Source of the DNA: Aquisediminimonas profunda
GTDB taxonomy: Bacteria; Pseudomonadota; Alphaproteobacteria; Sphingomonadales; Sphingomonadaceae
NCBI RefSeq assembly: GCF_019443285.1
Contig: NZ_CP080327.1
Coordinates: 1,484,001 to 1,548,000 of the forward strand
Direction: 5' to 3'
Length of the DNA: 64,000 nt
Made by a program: the position numbers and the translations under genes. Numbering within the stretch: position 1 is the stretch's first letter; each line of letters starts with the position of its first letter. Below, one piece after another: positions 54,684-63,682 of the stretch. The notes beneath the pieces were generated by a model. That model was not told the DNA's origin. It was given only the letters and a program-made list of their open reading frames with translations, and did no database searches.

Positions 54684-56096
54684 ATGGAACATGTTGCTCC
54701 GCCCGCCTGGGTGATGCTTGCCTATCTGGTATCGGGCGTCTTCTTCATTCTGGCATTGCGCGGACTCTCTTCACCGGCAACGTCGCAACGGGGCAACCGG
54801 TTCGGCATGGCGGGCATGCTGATCGCGGTTGGCACGACCCTGTTTACGCACGAAATTGCAAGCCTGCCTGAAATTGCCGGCGCAATTGCGATTGGTGGCG
54901 GGATAGGCTGGATCACTGCGCGGCGCATTGCGATGACCGACATGCCGCAGCTTGTCGCGGCCTTCCATTCGCTTGTCGGCATGGCGGCAGTGCTGGTGGC
55001 AGCAGCTGCATTTCTCAATCCGCAGGCATTTGGCATTGCCGATGCTGATGGCCTGATCCACCAGGTCAGTCGGATAGAAATGGGTCTGGGCGTTGCGATT
55101 GGCGCCATTACCTTTTCCGGCTCTGTGATCGCGTTTCTCAAACTCAATGGAAACATGTCCGGCGCGCCGATCATGTTGCCGGCCCGCCACGTGATCAATC
55201 TGGGCACTCTTGCCGCGATCCTTGGCCTGATCGGCTATTTCCTGACTGATCAGAGTCCCTGGATATTCTGGACGATTACCGGCCTGTCCTTCCTGATCGG
55301 GTTCCTCCTGATCATCCCCATCGGCGGGGCAGACATGCCGGTCGTCGTGTCGATGCTCAACAGCTATTCGGGCTGGGCGGCGGCCGCGATGGGCTTCACA
55401 CTCCACAACACGGCGATGATTATCACGGGTGCGCTGGTCGGCTCATCGGGCGCGATCCTGTCTTACATCATGTGCAAGGCGATGAACCGAAGCTTCATTT
55501 CGGTGATTGCGGGCGGCTTTGGCGCGACCGCCAGCTCCGGCGGCGATGCGGCCAAGACCGATCGGCCATGGAAGCGCGGTGCTGCCGAAGACGCGGCCTA
55601 TATGATGAAACAGGCTGATCAGGTGATCATCGTGCCCGGCTACGGCATGGCTGTGGCCCAGGCGCAGCATGTCCTCAGGGAAATGGCTGACCTGCTCAAG
55701 AAGGAAGGCGTCAAGGTCAAATACGCGATTCATCCGGTTGCCGGGCGCATGCCGGGGCATATGAACGTTCTGCTTGCCGAGGCCAATGTGCCGTATGACG
55801 AAGTGTTTGAGCTGGAAGATATCAATGGCGAATTTGCGCAGACCGATGTCGCATTCATCATCGGCGCGAACGATGTCGTGAATCCGGCTGCCAAGACGGA
55901 CAAATCATCACCCATTTACGGCATGCCGGTATTTGATGTGGACAAGGCCAAGACCGTGTTCTTCATCAAGCGTTCAATGGGGGGCGTTGGCTATGCCGGC
56001 GTCGACAATGACGTCTTCTACATGGATCAGACAATGATGTTGCTCGCGGATGCCAAGAAAATGGTCGAGGACATCGTCAAGGCCCTGCAGCATTGA
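54684..56096 (+). CDS. pntB: NAD(P) transhydrogenase subunit beta
   Basis: 470 residues. About nine TM helices (domain II) containing the SLVGMAAVLVAAAAFLNP and MLNSYSGWAAAAMGF segments, then the NADP-binding domain III with VIIVPGYGMAVAQAQHVLRE, AGRMPGHMNVLLAEANVPYD and GANDVVNPAAKTD. These bind NADP in the inverted orientation and couple hydride transfer to protons. It ends the operon; a perfect 12-bp inverted repeat follows 20 bp later. Confidence 0.96.
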   Translation: MEHVAPPAWVMLAYLVSGVFFILALRGLSSPATSQRGNRFGMAGMLIAVGTTLFTHEIASLPEIAGAIAIGGGIGWITARRIAMTDMPQLVAAFHSLVGMAAVLVAAAAFLNPQAFGIADADGLIHQVSRIEMGLGVAIGAITFSGSVIAFLKLNGNMSGAPIMLPARHVINLGTLAAILGLIGYFLTDQSPWIFWTITGLSFLIGFLLIIPIGGADMPVVVSMLNSYSGWAAAAMGFTLHNTAMIITGALVGSSGAILSYIMCKAMNRSFISVIAGGFGATASSGGDAAKTDRPWKRGAAEDAAYMMKQADQVIIVPGYGMAVAQAQHVLREMADLLKKEGVKVKYAIHPVAGRMPGHMNVLLAEANVPYDEVFELEDINGEFAQTDVAFIIGANDVVNPAAKTDKSSPIYGMPVFDVDKAKTVFFIKRSMGGVGYAGVDNDVFYMDQTMMLLADAKKMVEDIVKALQH

Positions 56097-56472
56097 TCAG
56101 CAGACCGGGGGCTTTGAACCTCCGGCGCTGACATTTGGGGAAGGGACGCCGGAGGTTCAGCAGCCTTGATCGGGACCACACCGTCTGGGCTGGATCATGA
56201 CATTGCCGATGGAATCCGTTCGAATATCTTAACGCGGCCCTGACAATCGCATCCAATTCGGAGGCATTGCGCTGCGTATTTCCTCATGAATCGCAGTTGC
56301 TACGATCCAAAAGGGTCGGGCCCGCTGAATTGAAGGATTGGCCTGCCCGGCATTTCACACCATTATGGCGTTAACCCGCAAGGACGGGCCGGACAAAGCA
56401 TGGCAGTTTCAGCGGTGAGGGGATCGGCTGGCAGCATGACCGTCGGTGTATTGTGCGTAACTGAGGTATCAA
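56097..56472. other. 376-bp intergenic region after pntB
   Basis: Apart from the 12-bp inverted repeat listed separately, I find no start codon with a convincing ORF, no tRNA fold and no clear -35/-10. Two TTAAC motifs (near 56230 and 56372) are isolated and not CtrA-box spaced. The next gene starts at 56473. Confidence 0.6.
56116..56158 (+). repeat. Perfect 12-bp inverted repeat after pntB
   Basis: GAACCTCCGGCG (56116-56127) and CGCCGGAGGTTC (56147-56158) are exact reverse complements with a 19-base loop. No T-run follows on either strand, so it is not a canonical intrinsic terminator. It could stabilise the pnt mRNA 3' end or bind a protein. Confidence 0.7.
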
Positions 56473-57435
56473 ATGACGGGGTTTCTTGGCGGGGCTGGCA
56501 GTTTTGATTCGGGTCCGAGTGCACTGATATTCGCAGATAGTGAAGCAGGGGGATTGGCCGCTGAGGCCTCGGTTCGCATTGTTGGCGGGCGTATTGCGGG
56601 CCGGTTGCACCTTGCGGACGCCGTTGACCGTCTCAATCGACAGGCTTCGATCGACGCGGTCATCGTCGATCTGACCGATGACCATGGCTCAGTCGCGGAT
56701 CGTTTGCTCGATATGCTGAGCTATATTGCAGAGCGCGACAACCGGCCCGTCATCGTCGCTGCGCGTTTTGCCTTGCTTGATTGTGTCGCAGCACGTCTGC
56801 ATTCAGGCCCTATCACGCTCTTGTGCGACCCCGATCTGATTGATCGTGTGTCAGCACTGGCGCTGGCTTGGCAAAACGAGGTGCGGCTTGGCGTTGCGGA
56901 CATTACGTCGGAGGATGACAATGACCGCCTTCGCCGCCTAGCTGAAGAAGTGAGCCGCATTGCCCAGACTCTGGCCAAGCTGTCCAGCACCGCAAGTCCA
57001 GAATCGGGCGATGGCTTGAAACCGGCAAGGCGCGTCGAGGATATGCGGCCGACTTTTGCGGCAGAGCCAGTGCAGCTCGCGCCCGCCTTGGCCAGGGCAG
57101 AGGACTTGCGCGCAATCCTGCGCCAGCGTCGATTGCGTAATCGCTTCTTCGACCCGGCACTTTTTGCTGATCCCGCCTGGGACATGCTGCTGGATCTCAT
57201 GGCTGCAAGGCTTGAAGGCGAGAGTGTGTCCGTGACCAGTTTGTGCATTGCCTCTGCTGTCCCTTCGACCACGGCATTACGCTGGATTCGCACTCTGATT
57301 GATACGGGATTGGTGCAAAGGCGAGCCGACCCCGCAGATGGTCGCCGCATCCATATCAGCCTGACCGACCCGGCTGCATTGGCGATGAGCGCTTATCTGG
57401 CCGCAGCTCTGGGGCAAGAAGGTCTGATCGTTTGA
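56473..57435 (+). CDS. Winged-helix regulator with receiver-like N-terminal domain
   Basis: 320 residues. The first 130 residues look like a degenerate receiver fold (DAVIVDLTDDHGSVADRLLD, then NRPVIVAARFALLDCVAARL), without a clear Asp-Asp/Lys set. A helical, basic linker leads to a MarR-like wHTH at about 215-320: WDMLLDLMAARLEGESVSVT, SAVPSTTALRWIRTLIDTGL (recognition helix) and RRADPADGRRIHISLT (wing). It probably binds DNA as a dimer. It is followed 52 bp later by tRNA-Val. Ligand and targets unknown. Confidence 0.72.
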   Translation: MTGFLGGAGSFDSGPSALIFADSEAGGLAAEASVRIVGGRIAGRLHLADAVDRLNRQASIDAVIVDLTDDHGSVADRLLDMLSYIAERDNRPVIVAARFALLDCVAARLHSGPITLLCDPDLIDRVSALALAWQNEVRLGVADITSEDDNDRLRRLAEEVSRIAQTLAKLSSTASPESGDGLKPARRVEDMRPTFAAEPVQLAPALARAEDLRAILRQRRLRNRFFDPALFADPAWDMLLDLMAARLEGESVSVTSLCIASAVPSTTALRWIRTLIDTGLVQRRADPADGRRIHISLTDPAALAMSAYLAAALGQEGLIV

Positions 57436-57487
57436 AGGGCTTGCCCCGCCTGCCCTGATCGGGCAAAGGCGCAATTCCTGCGCAAGC

Positions 57488-57563
57488 GGGCGCTTAGCTC
57501 AGTTGGTAGAGCATCTCGTTTACACCGAGAGGGTCGGCGGTTCGAGCCCGTCAGCGCCCACCA
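57488..57563 (+). tRNA. tRNA-Val (anticodon TAC)
   Basis: Cloverleaf of 76 nt with CCA encoded. Acceptor GGGCGCT pairs with AGCGCCC; D arm GCTC/GAGC; anticodon stem TCTCG/CGAGA with loop TTTACAC (anticodon TAC, reading GUA and related valine codons); T arm with TTCGAGC loop; discriminator A then CCA at 57561-57563. Confidence 0.97.
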
Positions 57564-57871
57564 CAGTAACCCTGGAACGGCGCGGGTGTTTGGCCAGAAG
57601 CCGTTGTCGAGGAAAGTATCTGCCGGTTTCCAACGAACCGATACCTCGCAGACCGCCTTAACTGGTCTCGATATGCCTCTGAAATTCTCTGCAACCACAA
57701 TTTTGGCAGTATCGGCGCGGCCCATTTCCGCTTCAATGCGATCAACTCACTTTGGTGGAGCTACAACGGACAAGTATGAGTAAAGGACGGGTTGCAGGTC
57801 GGTCTGAGCGCCTCCTTGACGCATCGATGGACGTCCACTTACGCCAATCCGAAAATTCAGAAAGCTGACGC
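57564..57871. other. 308-bp intergenic region after tRNA-Val
   Basis: Short ORFs here have no RBS or recognisable protein. No integrase, IS end or copied tRNA 3' segment is seen. I see no clear terminator after the tRNA. Confidence 0.6.
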
Positions 57872-59905
57872 ATGACCCCTCACCCCAAATACCCGCACGT
57901 CTTTTCGCCACTGAAGGTTGGCAACACGTCGATCAAGAATCGGATCCTGATGGGGTCGATGCACACCGGGCTCGAGGATCTGCCCGATGCCGGTGACCGG
58001 CTCGCGGCCTATTTCGTCGAGCGCGCGAAAGGTGGCGTGGGGATGATCATCACGGGCGGCATCGGCCCGCATCGTACAGCCGGGCTTGGCGCAAAGCTGG
58101 TGGGCGAGGCGGACGTCGCCATGCACCGGCAGGTGACACAGGCAGTCCACGCCGCTGATCCCACAGTGAAAATCGTCATGCAGATCCTTCATACCGGTCC
58201 GCTGGCGGGCACGCCCGATTGCGTTGCGCCCTCGGCGATCAAGTCGCGGATCGGGCGGCATGTCCCCCATGAACTGAGCGAAGACGGGATCGCCGAACAG
58301 ATTGCCGCATTTGCCAATTGTGCCCGGCTGGCCAAGGACGCAGGCTATGACGGGGTCGAGATCATCGGTTCGGCAGGCTATCTCATTTCGACCTTCCTCG
58401 TCGAAAAGACCAACCGGCGGACCGACCAATGGGGCGGCTCATGGGAAAACCGGATGCGCTTCCCGGTCGAAGTCGTCCGCGCCGTTCGCAAGGCCGTCGG
58501 CCCCGACTTCATCTTCGTGTTCCGGATCTCGGCAATGGACATGCTCCAGGGCGGCATGGCGTGGGACGAGGTGGTGAGCCTTGCCAAGGCCCTTGAGGCG
58601 GAGGGCGTCGACGTGATCTCCACCCATTTCTGCTGGCACGAGAGCTTTGTCCCGACCATTGCCACCATGGTCCCGCGTGCAGCCTTTGCGGGCGTTACGG
58701 GGCGGCTGCGCAAGGAACTGTCGATCCCCGTCATCACCAGCAATCGCATCAACATGCCGCAGGTCGCAGAAGAGGTGCTGGCGAGGGGCGACGCAGACAT
58801 CATCTCGATGGCAAGGCCGATGCTCGCTGACGCGGATCTGGTCAACAAGGCACGCGAAGGCCGCGAGGACGAGATCAATACCTGCATCGCCTGCAACCAG
58901 GCCTGCCTTGATCATACGTTCACAGGCAGGCTGACGAGCTGCCTCGTCAACGCCCGTGCCTGTCGCGAGACGGAAATCGCGATCACTCCTGCGGACTCTG
59001 CAAAGGATATTGCCGTCGTGGGTGCAGGGCCTGCGGGTCTGGCCTTTGCAACCATTGCGGCAGAACGCGGGCACCGTGTGACCCTGTTCGAAGCGGCCGA
59101 AGAGATCGGCGGCCAGTTCAATCTCGCCAAGCGCATTCCCGGCAAGGAAGAGTTCCACGAAACCCTTCGCTACTTCGCACGGATGATCGAACTACGCAGG
59201 GTAACGTTGCGGCTTGGCACACGGGTCGACGCAACGACGCTTGCGGCTGAGGGTTTTGACGAAGTGATTGTCGCCACCGGCATCACGCCGCGCACGCCCG
59301 CGATTCCCGGCATCGATCATCCCAAGGTCGCTCGCTATGTCGACGTGATCACCGGTCGAACCCCTGTTGGCCGGAAGGTTGCAATCATGGGCGCAGGCGG
59401 TATCGGTTTCGACGTTGCCGAGTTGATCACGCATGAAGGCGCCAGTGCCGCGCTCGACATCGATACATTCGCACGCGAATGGGGCGTCGATTTCAAGAAC
59501 CATCCGCGTGGCGGGGTAACGGGCATCGAACCACAGGTTGCGCACAACAGCCGCGAGGTGACGCTGCTTCAGCGCAAGGCAACGCCGGTCGGCCAGGGGC
59601 TGGGCCGGACCACGGGCTGGACCCACCGCCTGGCCCTGCAGCGGCGCGGCGTAAAGATGGTCTCAGGCGTAGACTATGTGAAAATCGACGACGCGGGCCT
59701 GCATTGCACGATCGGCGGGGAACCGGCCTTGCTGGATGTCGATACGGTCATCATCTGCGCGGGGCAGGAACCGGCCCGCGGCCTTCATGACGAACTCGCC
59801 GCCCTTGGCGTGAAATCGCAGCTTGTCGGCGGGGCTTTCGAAGCCAGCGAACTCGATGCGAAACAGGCCATTAAACAGGCAACCGAACTGGCAGTAGCGA
59901 TGTAA
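57872..59905 (+). CDS. NADH:flavin oxidoreductase, 2,4-dienoyl-CoA reductase-like
   Basis: 677 residues. An N-terminal old-yellow-enzyme barrel (residues 1-350; KNRILMGSMHTGLEDL, VMQILHTGPLAG, GYDGVEIIGSAGYLISTFL) carries FMN. A [4Fe-4S] site follows in NTCIACNQACLDHTF and TSCLVNARAC. The C-terminal FAD/NAD(P) domain has DIAVVGAGPAGLAFATIAAE and KVAIMGAGGIGFDVAEL. This is the FadH/TMADH arrangement: it reduces unsaturated acyl-CoA or enone substrates with NADPH. It lies convergent to the ligase at 59935 with 29 bp between. Confidence 0.92.
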   Translation: MTPHPKYPHVFSPLKVGNTSIKNRILMGSMHTGLEDLPDAGDRLAAYFVERAKGGVGMIITGGIGPHRTAGLGAKLVGEADVAMHRQVTQAVHAADPTVKIVMQILHTGPLAGTPDCVAPSAIKSRIGRHVPHELSEDGIAEQIAAFANCARLAKDAGYDGVEIIGSAGYLISTFLVEKTNRRTDQWGGSWENRMRFPVEVVRAVRKAVGPDFIFVFRISAMDMLQGGMAWDEVVSLAKALEAEGVDVISTHFCWHESFVPTIATMVPRAAFAGVTGRLRKELSIPVITSNRINMPQVAEEVLARGDADIISMARPMLADADLVNKAREGREDEINTCIACNQACLDHTFTGRLTSCLVNARACRETEIAITPADSAKDIAVVGAGPAGLAFATIAAERGHRVTLFEAAEEIGGQFNLAKRIPGKEEFHETLRYFARMIELRRVTLRLGTRVDATTLAAEGFDEVIVATGITPRTPAIPGIDHPKVARYVDVITGRTPVGRKVAIMGAGGIGFDVAELITHEGASAALDIDTFAREWGVDFKNHPRGGVTGIEPQVAHNSREVTLLQRKATPVGQGLGRTTGWTHRLALQRRGVKMVSGVDYVKIDDAGLHCTIGGEPALLDVDTVIICAGQEPARGLHDELAALGVKSQLVGGAFEASELDAKQAIKQATELAVAM

Positions 59906-59934
59906 GCCACGCCTGGGGCCCGTAGCGTCAGCCC

Positions 59935-61491
59935 TCAGGTTCCGGAAAGTTCGGCCCGCAAGTCTGACTTCAGTATCTTGTTGGCTCCGCTGAGCGGCAT
60001 GGGTTGGTCGCGAATATCAACGCTGCGCGGGCATTTGTAGTGCGCGATCAGGCCACGGCAGTGCGCGATCAGGTCCGCTTCGGTGGCATCCATCCCGTCG
60101 CGCAAATTCACGACCGCGTGGACGGTTTCACCCCAGAGCGGATCCGGCTTGCCGATGACCGCACATTGCGAAACAGCCGGATGAGACGCGAGTGCATTTT
60201 CGACCTCCTGAGACCAGACATTCTCGCCCCCTGTAATGATCATGTCTTTCAGGCGATCAACGACGAACAGGTAGCCATCCTCATCCAGATACCCGACGTC
60301 GCCCGTATGCATCCAGCCGCCGCGCAGGGCTTCCGCAGTCTGTTCCGGACGATTCCAGTATCCCTGCATAACCATGGGGCCGCGGGCGACGATTTCACCG
60401 TGCTGGCCTGCAGGCAGCTGCCGGTCATCCGGCCCAACGATTGCAATCTCCGCCAACATCGCGGGCCGGCCGGCAGAACGCAGGCGATTTGTTCCGGTCG
60501 CTTCAGGGCCATGGTCGCGCCAGCCCAGGATGGTGACGACCGGCGAAAGTTCGGTCATCCCGTAGGATTGGAGCAACCGCGCCGCAGGAAGCGCTTCCAT
60601 GAACTCCCTGAGCAGGGGTTCCGGCATGGCGGCCGACCCATAGGAGACATAGCGCAGGCTCGAAAGGTCGGTCTCGGCGAGACTTGGCTCGTCGAGCAGC
60701 ATGCGAAACATGGTCGGCACGAACGTCGCATGCGTCACACCGGTTCGGGCGATCTCGGCAATGACCTCTGCTGCAACAAACCGCGGTAGAAAGACATGCG
60801 TGCCAGCGACATGCGTTGTCGAAAAGAGACGCGCAGCAGCGGCCACATGGAACAGTGGGCCGTGATGCAGATGGACCGTGCGTTCATCCATCCCCAATTC
60901 GGACACGACATTTGCCGTGTTGGCGCAGAAGTTGGCATGACTAAGCATGACGCCCTTGGCGGCATTGGTTGTCCCGCTGGTATAGAGGATGCATGCAAGG
61001 TCATCGCCATGACGCCCCGCATCGTCAGCAGGCCGCTGGCCGCGCACAAGTTGTTCGTAATCATGAAAACCTGCCGGAGGTGCACCCGCGCCGCAATAGA
61101 TCATGTGCCGCGCTTTCCCGTCGGGCCCCGACGCAAGCGCGCTCTGCATGGTCGCGAATTCCGGGCCGAGGATAATGATCTGGGGAGTGCAATCATTGGT
61201 CTGCGCGACAATCTCGTTCAATCCGAGCCGGTGGTTGAGCGGCACAATCACTCCACCCGCATGCATGGCGGCAAAGAAACATTCCAGCGAACGGTGGCTG
61301 TTCAGCGCAATCAGGACAATCCGCCCGCCCGGCTGGAACCCGAGCGACATGAACGCAGCGGAAAGGCGCGCAACACGATCCGAAAATTGCGCCCAGGTAT
61401 AGCGGGCCGGACCGTCGATAACGGCGGTTTCATCGCGCTTGATCGCAACCGCTCGCCTTACGGCTTGGGTAAGACTGAACCCCGTTCCCAT
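59935..61491 (-). CDS. AMP-dependent acyl-CoA synthetase/ligase
   Basis: 518 residues. ANL motifs: ILYTSGTTNAAKGVMLSHAN (A3), LQSYGMTELSPVVTI (A5), GWMHTGDVGYLDEDGYLFVV (A7), DRLKDMIITGGENVWSQEVE (A8) and a C-terminal Lys in PLSGANKILKSDL (A10). It activates an unidentified carboxylic acid to its CoA ester. It faces the FadH-like reductase and stands divergent from the amidohydrolase, with a 256-bp space. A long in-frame plus-strand ORF over its start is a shadow. Confidence 0.91.
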   Translation of the reverse strand: MGTGFSLTQAVRRAVAIKRDETAVIDGPARYTWAQFSDRVARLSAAFMSLGFQPGGRIVLIALNSHRSLECFFAAMHAGGVIVPLNHRLGLNEIVAQTNDCTPQIIILGPEFATMQSALASGPDGKARHMIYCGAGAPPAGFHDYEQLVRGQRPADDAGRHGDDLACILYTSGTTNAAKGVMLSHANFCANTANVVSELGMDERTVHLHHGPLFHVAAAARLFSTTHVAGTHVFLPRFVAAEVIAEIARTGVTHATFVPTMFRMLLDEPSLAETDLSSLRYVSYGSAAMPEPLLREFMEALPAARLLQSYGMTELSPVVTILGWRDHGPEATGTNRLRSAGRPAMLAEIAIVGPDDRQLPAGQHGEIVARGPMVMQGYWNRPEQTAEALRGGWMHTGDVGYLDEDGYLFVVDRLKDMIITGGENVWSQEVENALASHPAVSQCAVIGKPDPLWGETVHAVVNLRDGMDATEADLIAHCRGLIAHYKCPRSVDIRDQPMPLSGANKILKSDLRAELSGT

Positions 61492-61747
61492 TATACCTTC
61501 TTCTCCAGTTTTTCAGACTGACCGATGCATTGACCCGCCAATTGCACAGCTGGGCACGATCGACAAATGGCGCATCGACTTCGTCATAGCCGTTGTCAGC
61601 TCAAGGCAAAGGCGCGACATTACGGCTACTTGGGCGCGATGCAGGACGTCTCATTTCAGCGACGCGGCGCATCGGGGAGACTACTGGACGAGCATCGGGT
61701 TTCGGGGCAGTAGGTTTGCAAAGAACAGACGGGAGCGGGTGGACAGA

Positions 61748-63421
61748 ATGAAGCGATTGGCACTCCTTTTCGGTTTGGCCGCAACGATGGCCAACGCCGC
61801 TCCTTCCGCACCGATGGCAACTGTCTGGCAGGGCGGTCCCATCATTACCATGGCTGGCGAGCAGCCCGAATTGGTCGAAGCAATTGCCGTCCGCGACGGA
61901 CGTATCATTGCGGTAGGCTCGCTCAAGACGGTCCAGGCTGCCGCTGGCAGGCGCGCGGCAAAGGTTGATTTGAAGGGCAGAACGCTTCTGCCCGGCTTCA
62001 TTGATGCGCATGGCCATGTCAGCTCGGTCGGTCAGGCGGCAGGTCTGGCACGCCTCGCCCCGCCACCGGTCGGCAAGGTTGATTCGATCGCTGCCCTTCA
62101 GGATGTGCTGCGTGCCGATAGCCCCCCGCCTGGCATGCCCATCATTGTGGGCAATGGTTATGACGACTCGCAGCTGGCCGAACGTCGCCATCCGACCCGG
62201 CACGATCTGGATGCCGTGTTTGCGGACAAGCCGGTGCTCATTGTCCATGCGAGCGGCCATTTTGCCGTGTTTAACAGCGCAATGCTCAAACTCGCTGGAA
62301 TCGGACCGGATACACCAGATCCTCAGGGAGGGGTCATCCGTCGTGAGGCGGATGGCAAGACACCAGATGGTGTCCTTGAAGAGACCGCGTTTTTCAATGT
62401 GGCTGCCAAGATCATCCCCCCCTCCCTCGACAATGGTGTCATGTCACTGGTTGCTGGCGAAAAGATTTATGCAGCCAATGGCATCACGACGGCTCAGGAT
62501 GGTCGGGTCATGCCGGAGGCTTGGCCAGCGCTTGCAGAAGCAGCACGACGCGGGGTGCTGCCGATCGATACCGTCGCTCTGATTTCCTTTGAGCGGGAAT
62601 GGCCTGCGGATGTGCGCGCTCTCATTGGCAAGTCCTACGATCATCGGGTCAGGATTGGTGGCATCAAGCTGACCATTGATGGCAGCCCGCAAGGGCGGAC
62701 GGCATGGTTGCATGATCCCGTGCCAGTGCCACCCCCCGGCAAGGATGCGGGCTATCGGGGCTATGCTGCAATCGACCTGGGGCTATTCAACGCAAAATTG
62801 GCCGAGGCCGCTGTGAATGGATGGCAAGTCTTTGTTCATGTGAATGGCGACGAAGCCATGCAGGCACTCATTGACGGCGTTGCGAAGAATGGTCTGACTG
62901 GCAAACGGACGATCGCCATTCATAGCCAGGTTGTCCGGCGCGAGCAGCTTGACGACATGAAGAAGCTCGACATTCAGCCAAGCTTCTTTGCCAGCCACAC
63001 TTGGTATTGGGGCGATTGGCACCGCGACGTGGCGCTGGGCCCGATGCGGGCGGATTTCATTTCACCGCAGGCGTCCGCATGGGCTGTCGGCCTTCGTCCT
63101 ACAGCCCATAATGACTCGCCTGTCGTCCCGCCTGACATGATGCGGCTTATCTGGTCGTCTGTGAACAGGAGAACCCAATCGGGAGACATATTGGGTCCGA
63201 TGGAGCGAATTTCTCCCTATCGCGCGCTGCAGCAAGTCACCATCAATGCGGCATGGCAAATCCATGAAGATGGCGACAAGGGAAGCCTCGCCGCGGGCAA
63301 ACGCGCGGACCTGGTTGTGCTCGACGCCAATCCGCTGGCCAGTGATCCAACCCGACTTTTCGAGATCAAGGTTGTGGCCACGATCAAGGATGGCCGCACG
63401 ATTTTCGGAGCGATCGACTAG
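61748..63421 (+). CDS. Secreted amidohydrolase family 3 (YtcJ-like)
   Basis: 557 residues from MKRLALLFGLAATMANAAPS, a signal peptide with cleavage after ANA; longer in-frame starts upstream would not give a signal peptide. Metal ligands: FIDAHGHVSS (HxH), His in VFVHVNGDEAM and IAIHSQVVRR, and Asp in LRPTAHNDSPV. The conserved SPQGRTAWL segment is present. Such exported metallo-hydrolases act on N-acyl or amide compounds. Substrate unknown. It is divergent from the AMP ligase. Confidence 0.88.
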   Translation: MKRLALLFGLAATMANAAPSAPMATVWQGGPIITMAGEQPELVEAIAVRDGRIIAVGSLKTVQAAAGRRAAKVDLKGRTLLPGFIDAHGHVSSVGQAAGLARLAPPPVGKVDSIAALQDVLRADSPPPGMPIIVGNGYDDSQLAERRHPTRHDLDAVFADKPVLIVHASGHFAVFNSAMLKLAGIGPDTPDPQGGVIRREADGKTPDGVLEETAFFNVAAKIIPPSLDNGVMSLVAGEKIYAANGITTAQDGRVMPEAWPALAEAARRGVLPIDTVALISFEREWPADVRALIGKSYDHRVRIGGIKLTIDGSPQGRTAWLHDPVPVPPPGKDAGYRGYAAIDLGLFNAKLAEAAVNGWQVFVHVNGDEAMQALIDGVAKNGLTGKRTIAIHSQVVRREQLDDMKKLDIQPSFFASHTWYWGDWHRDVALGPMRADFISPQASAWAVGLRPTAHNDSPVVPPDMMRLIWSSVNRRTQSGDILGPMERISPYRALQQVTINAAWQIHEDGDKGSLAAGKRADLVVLDANPLASDPTRLFEIKVVATIKDGRTIFGAID

Positions 63422-63682
63422 GCTGAGAGGCTGGCCTTTCAAGAACGCCTTGCCGGGTTTCAAGGGTGCCGGCTTGGCGAGTTTTCAGCGAGATCTTGCC
63501 AGCATCGTCGAGATCGTCGGTCGCCGTGACATGACAGTCCGATAGCCGCGATTGTCACTTGTCCGGATCGAATCCCGGTTTGGCGTTATTTCCCTGACAA
63601 ACCGCTGGCGCATCCTTACAGTCTCCGTTCGCTTCGTTGCAGATGGTCGTTGCGGTGCGCATCCGGAAAAGGTTTCCTCAAA

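Noticed and set aside
57393-57725. Minus-strand ORF across tRNA-Val with a GSNRRPSRCKRDALPTELSA-like stretch
   Set aside because: This peptide is the antisense translation of a tRNA gene, a recurrent false annotation; no RBS or family supports it.
57488-57871. tRNA-Val as an integration site of an island
   Set aside because: No integrase, no repeated tRNA 3' end and no mobile genes downstream were found.
63422-63682. Terminator or gene between the amidohydrolase and the GAF kinase
   Set aside because: A GCCGG/CCGGC pair is only 5 bp with poor T-run, and the minus-strand ORF at 63485-63775 has no RBS or family.
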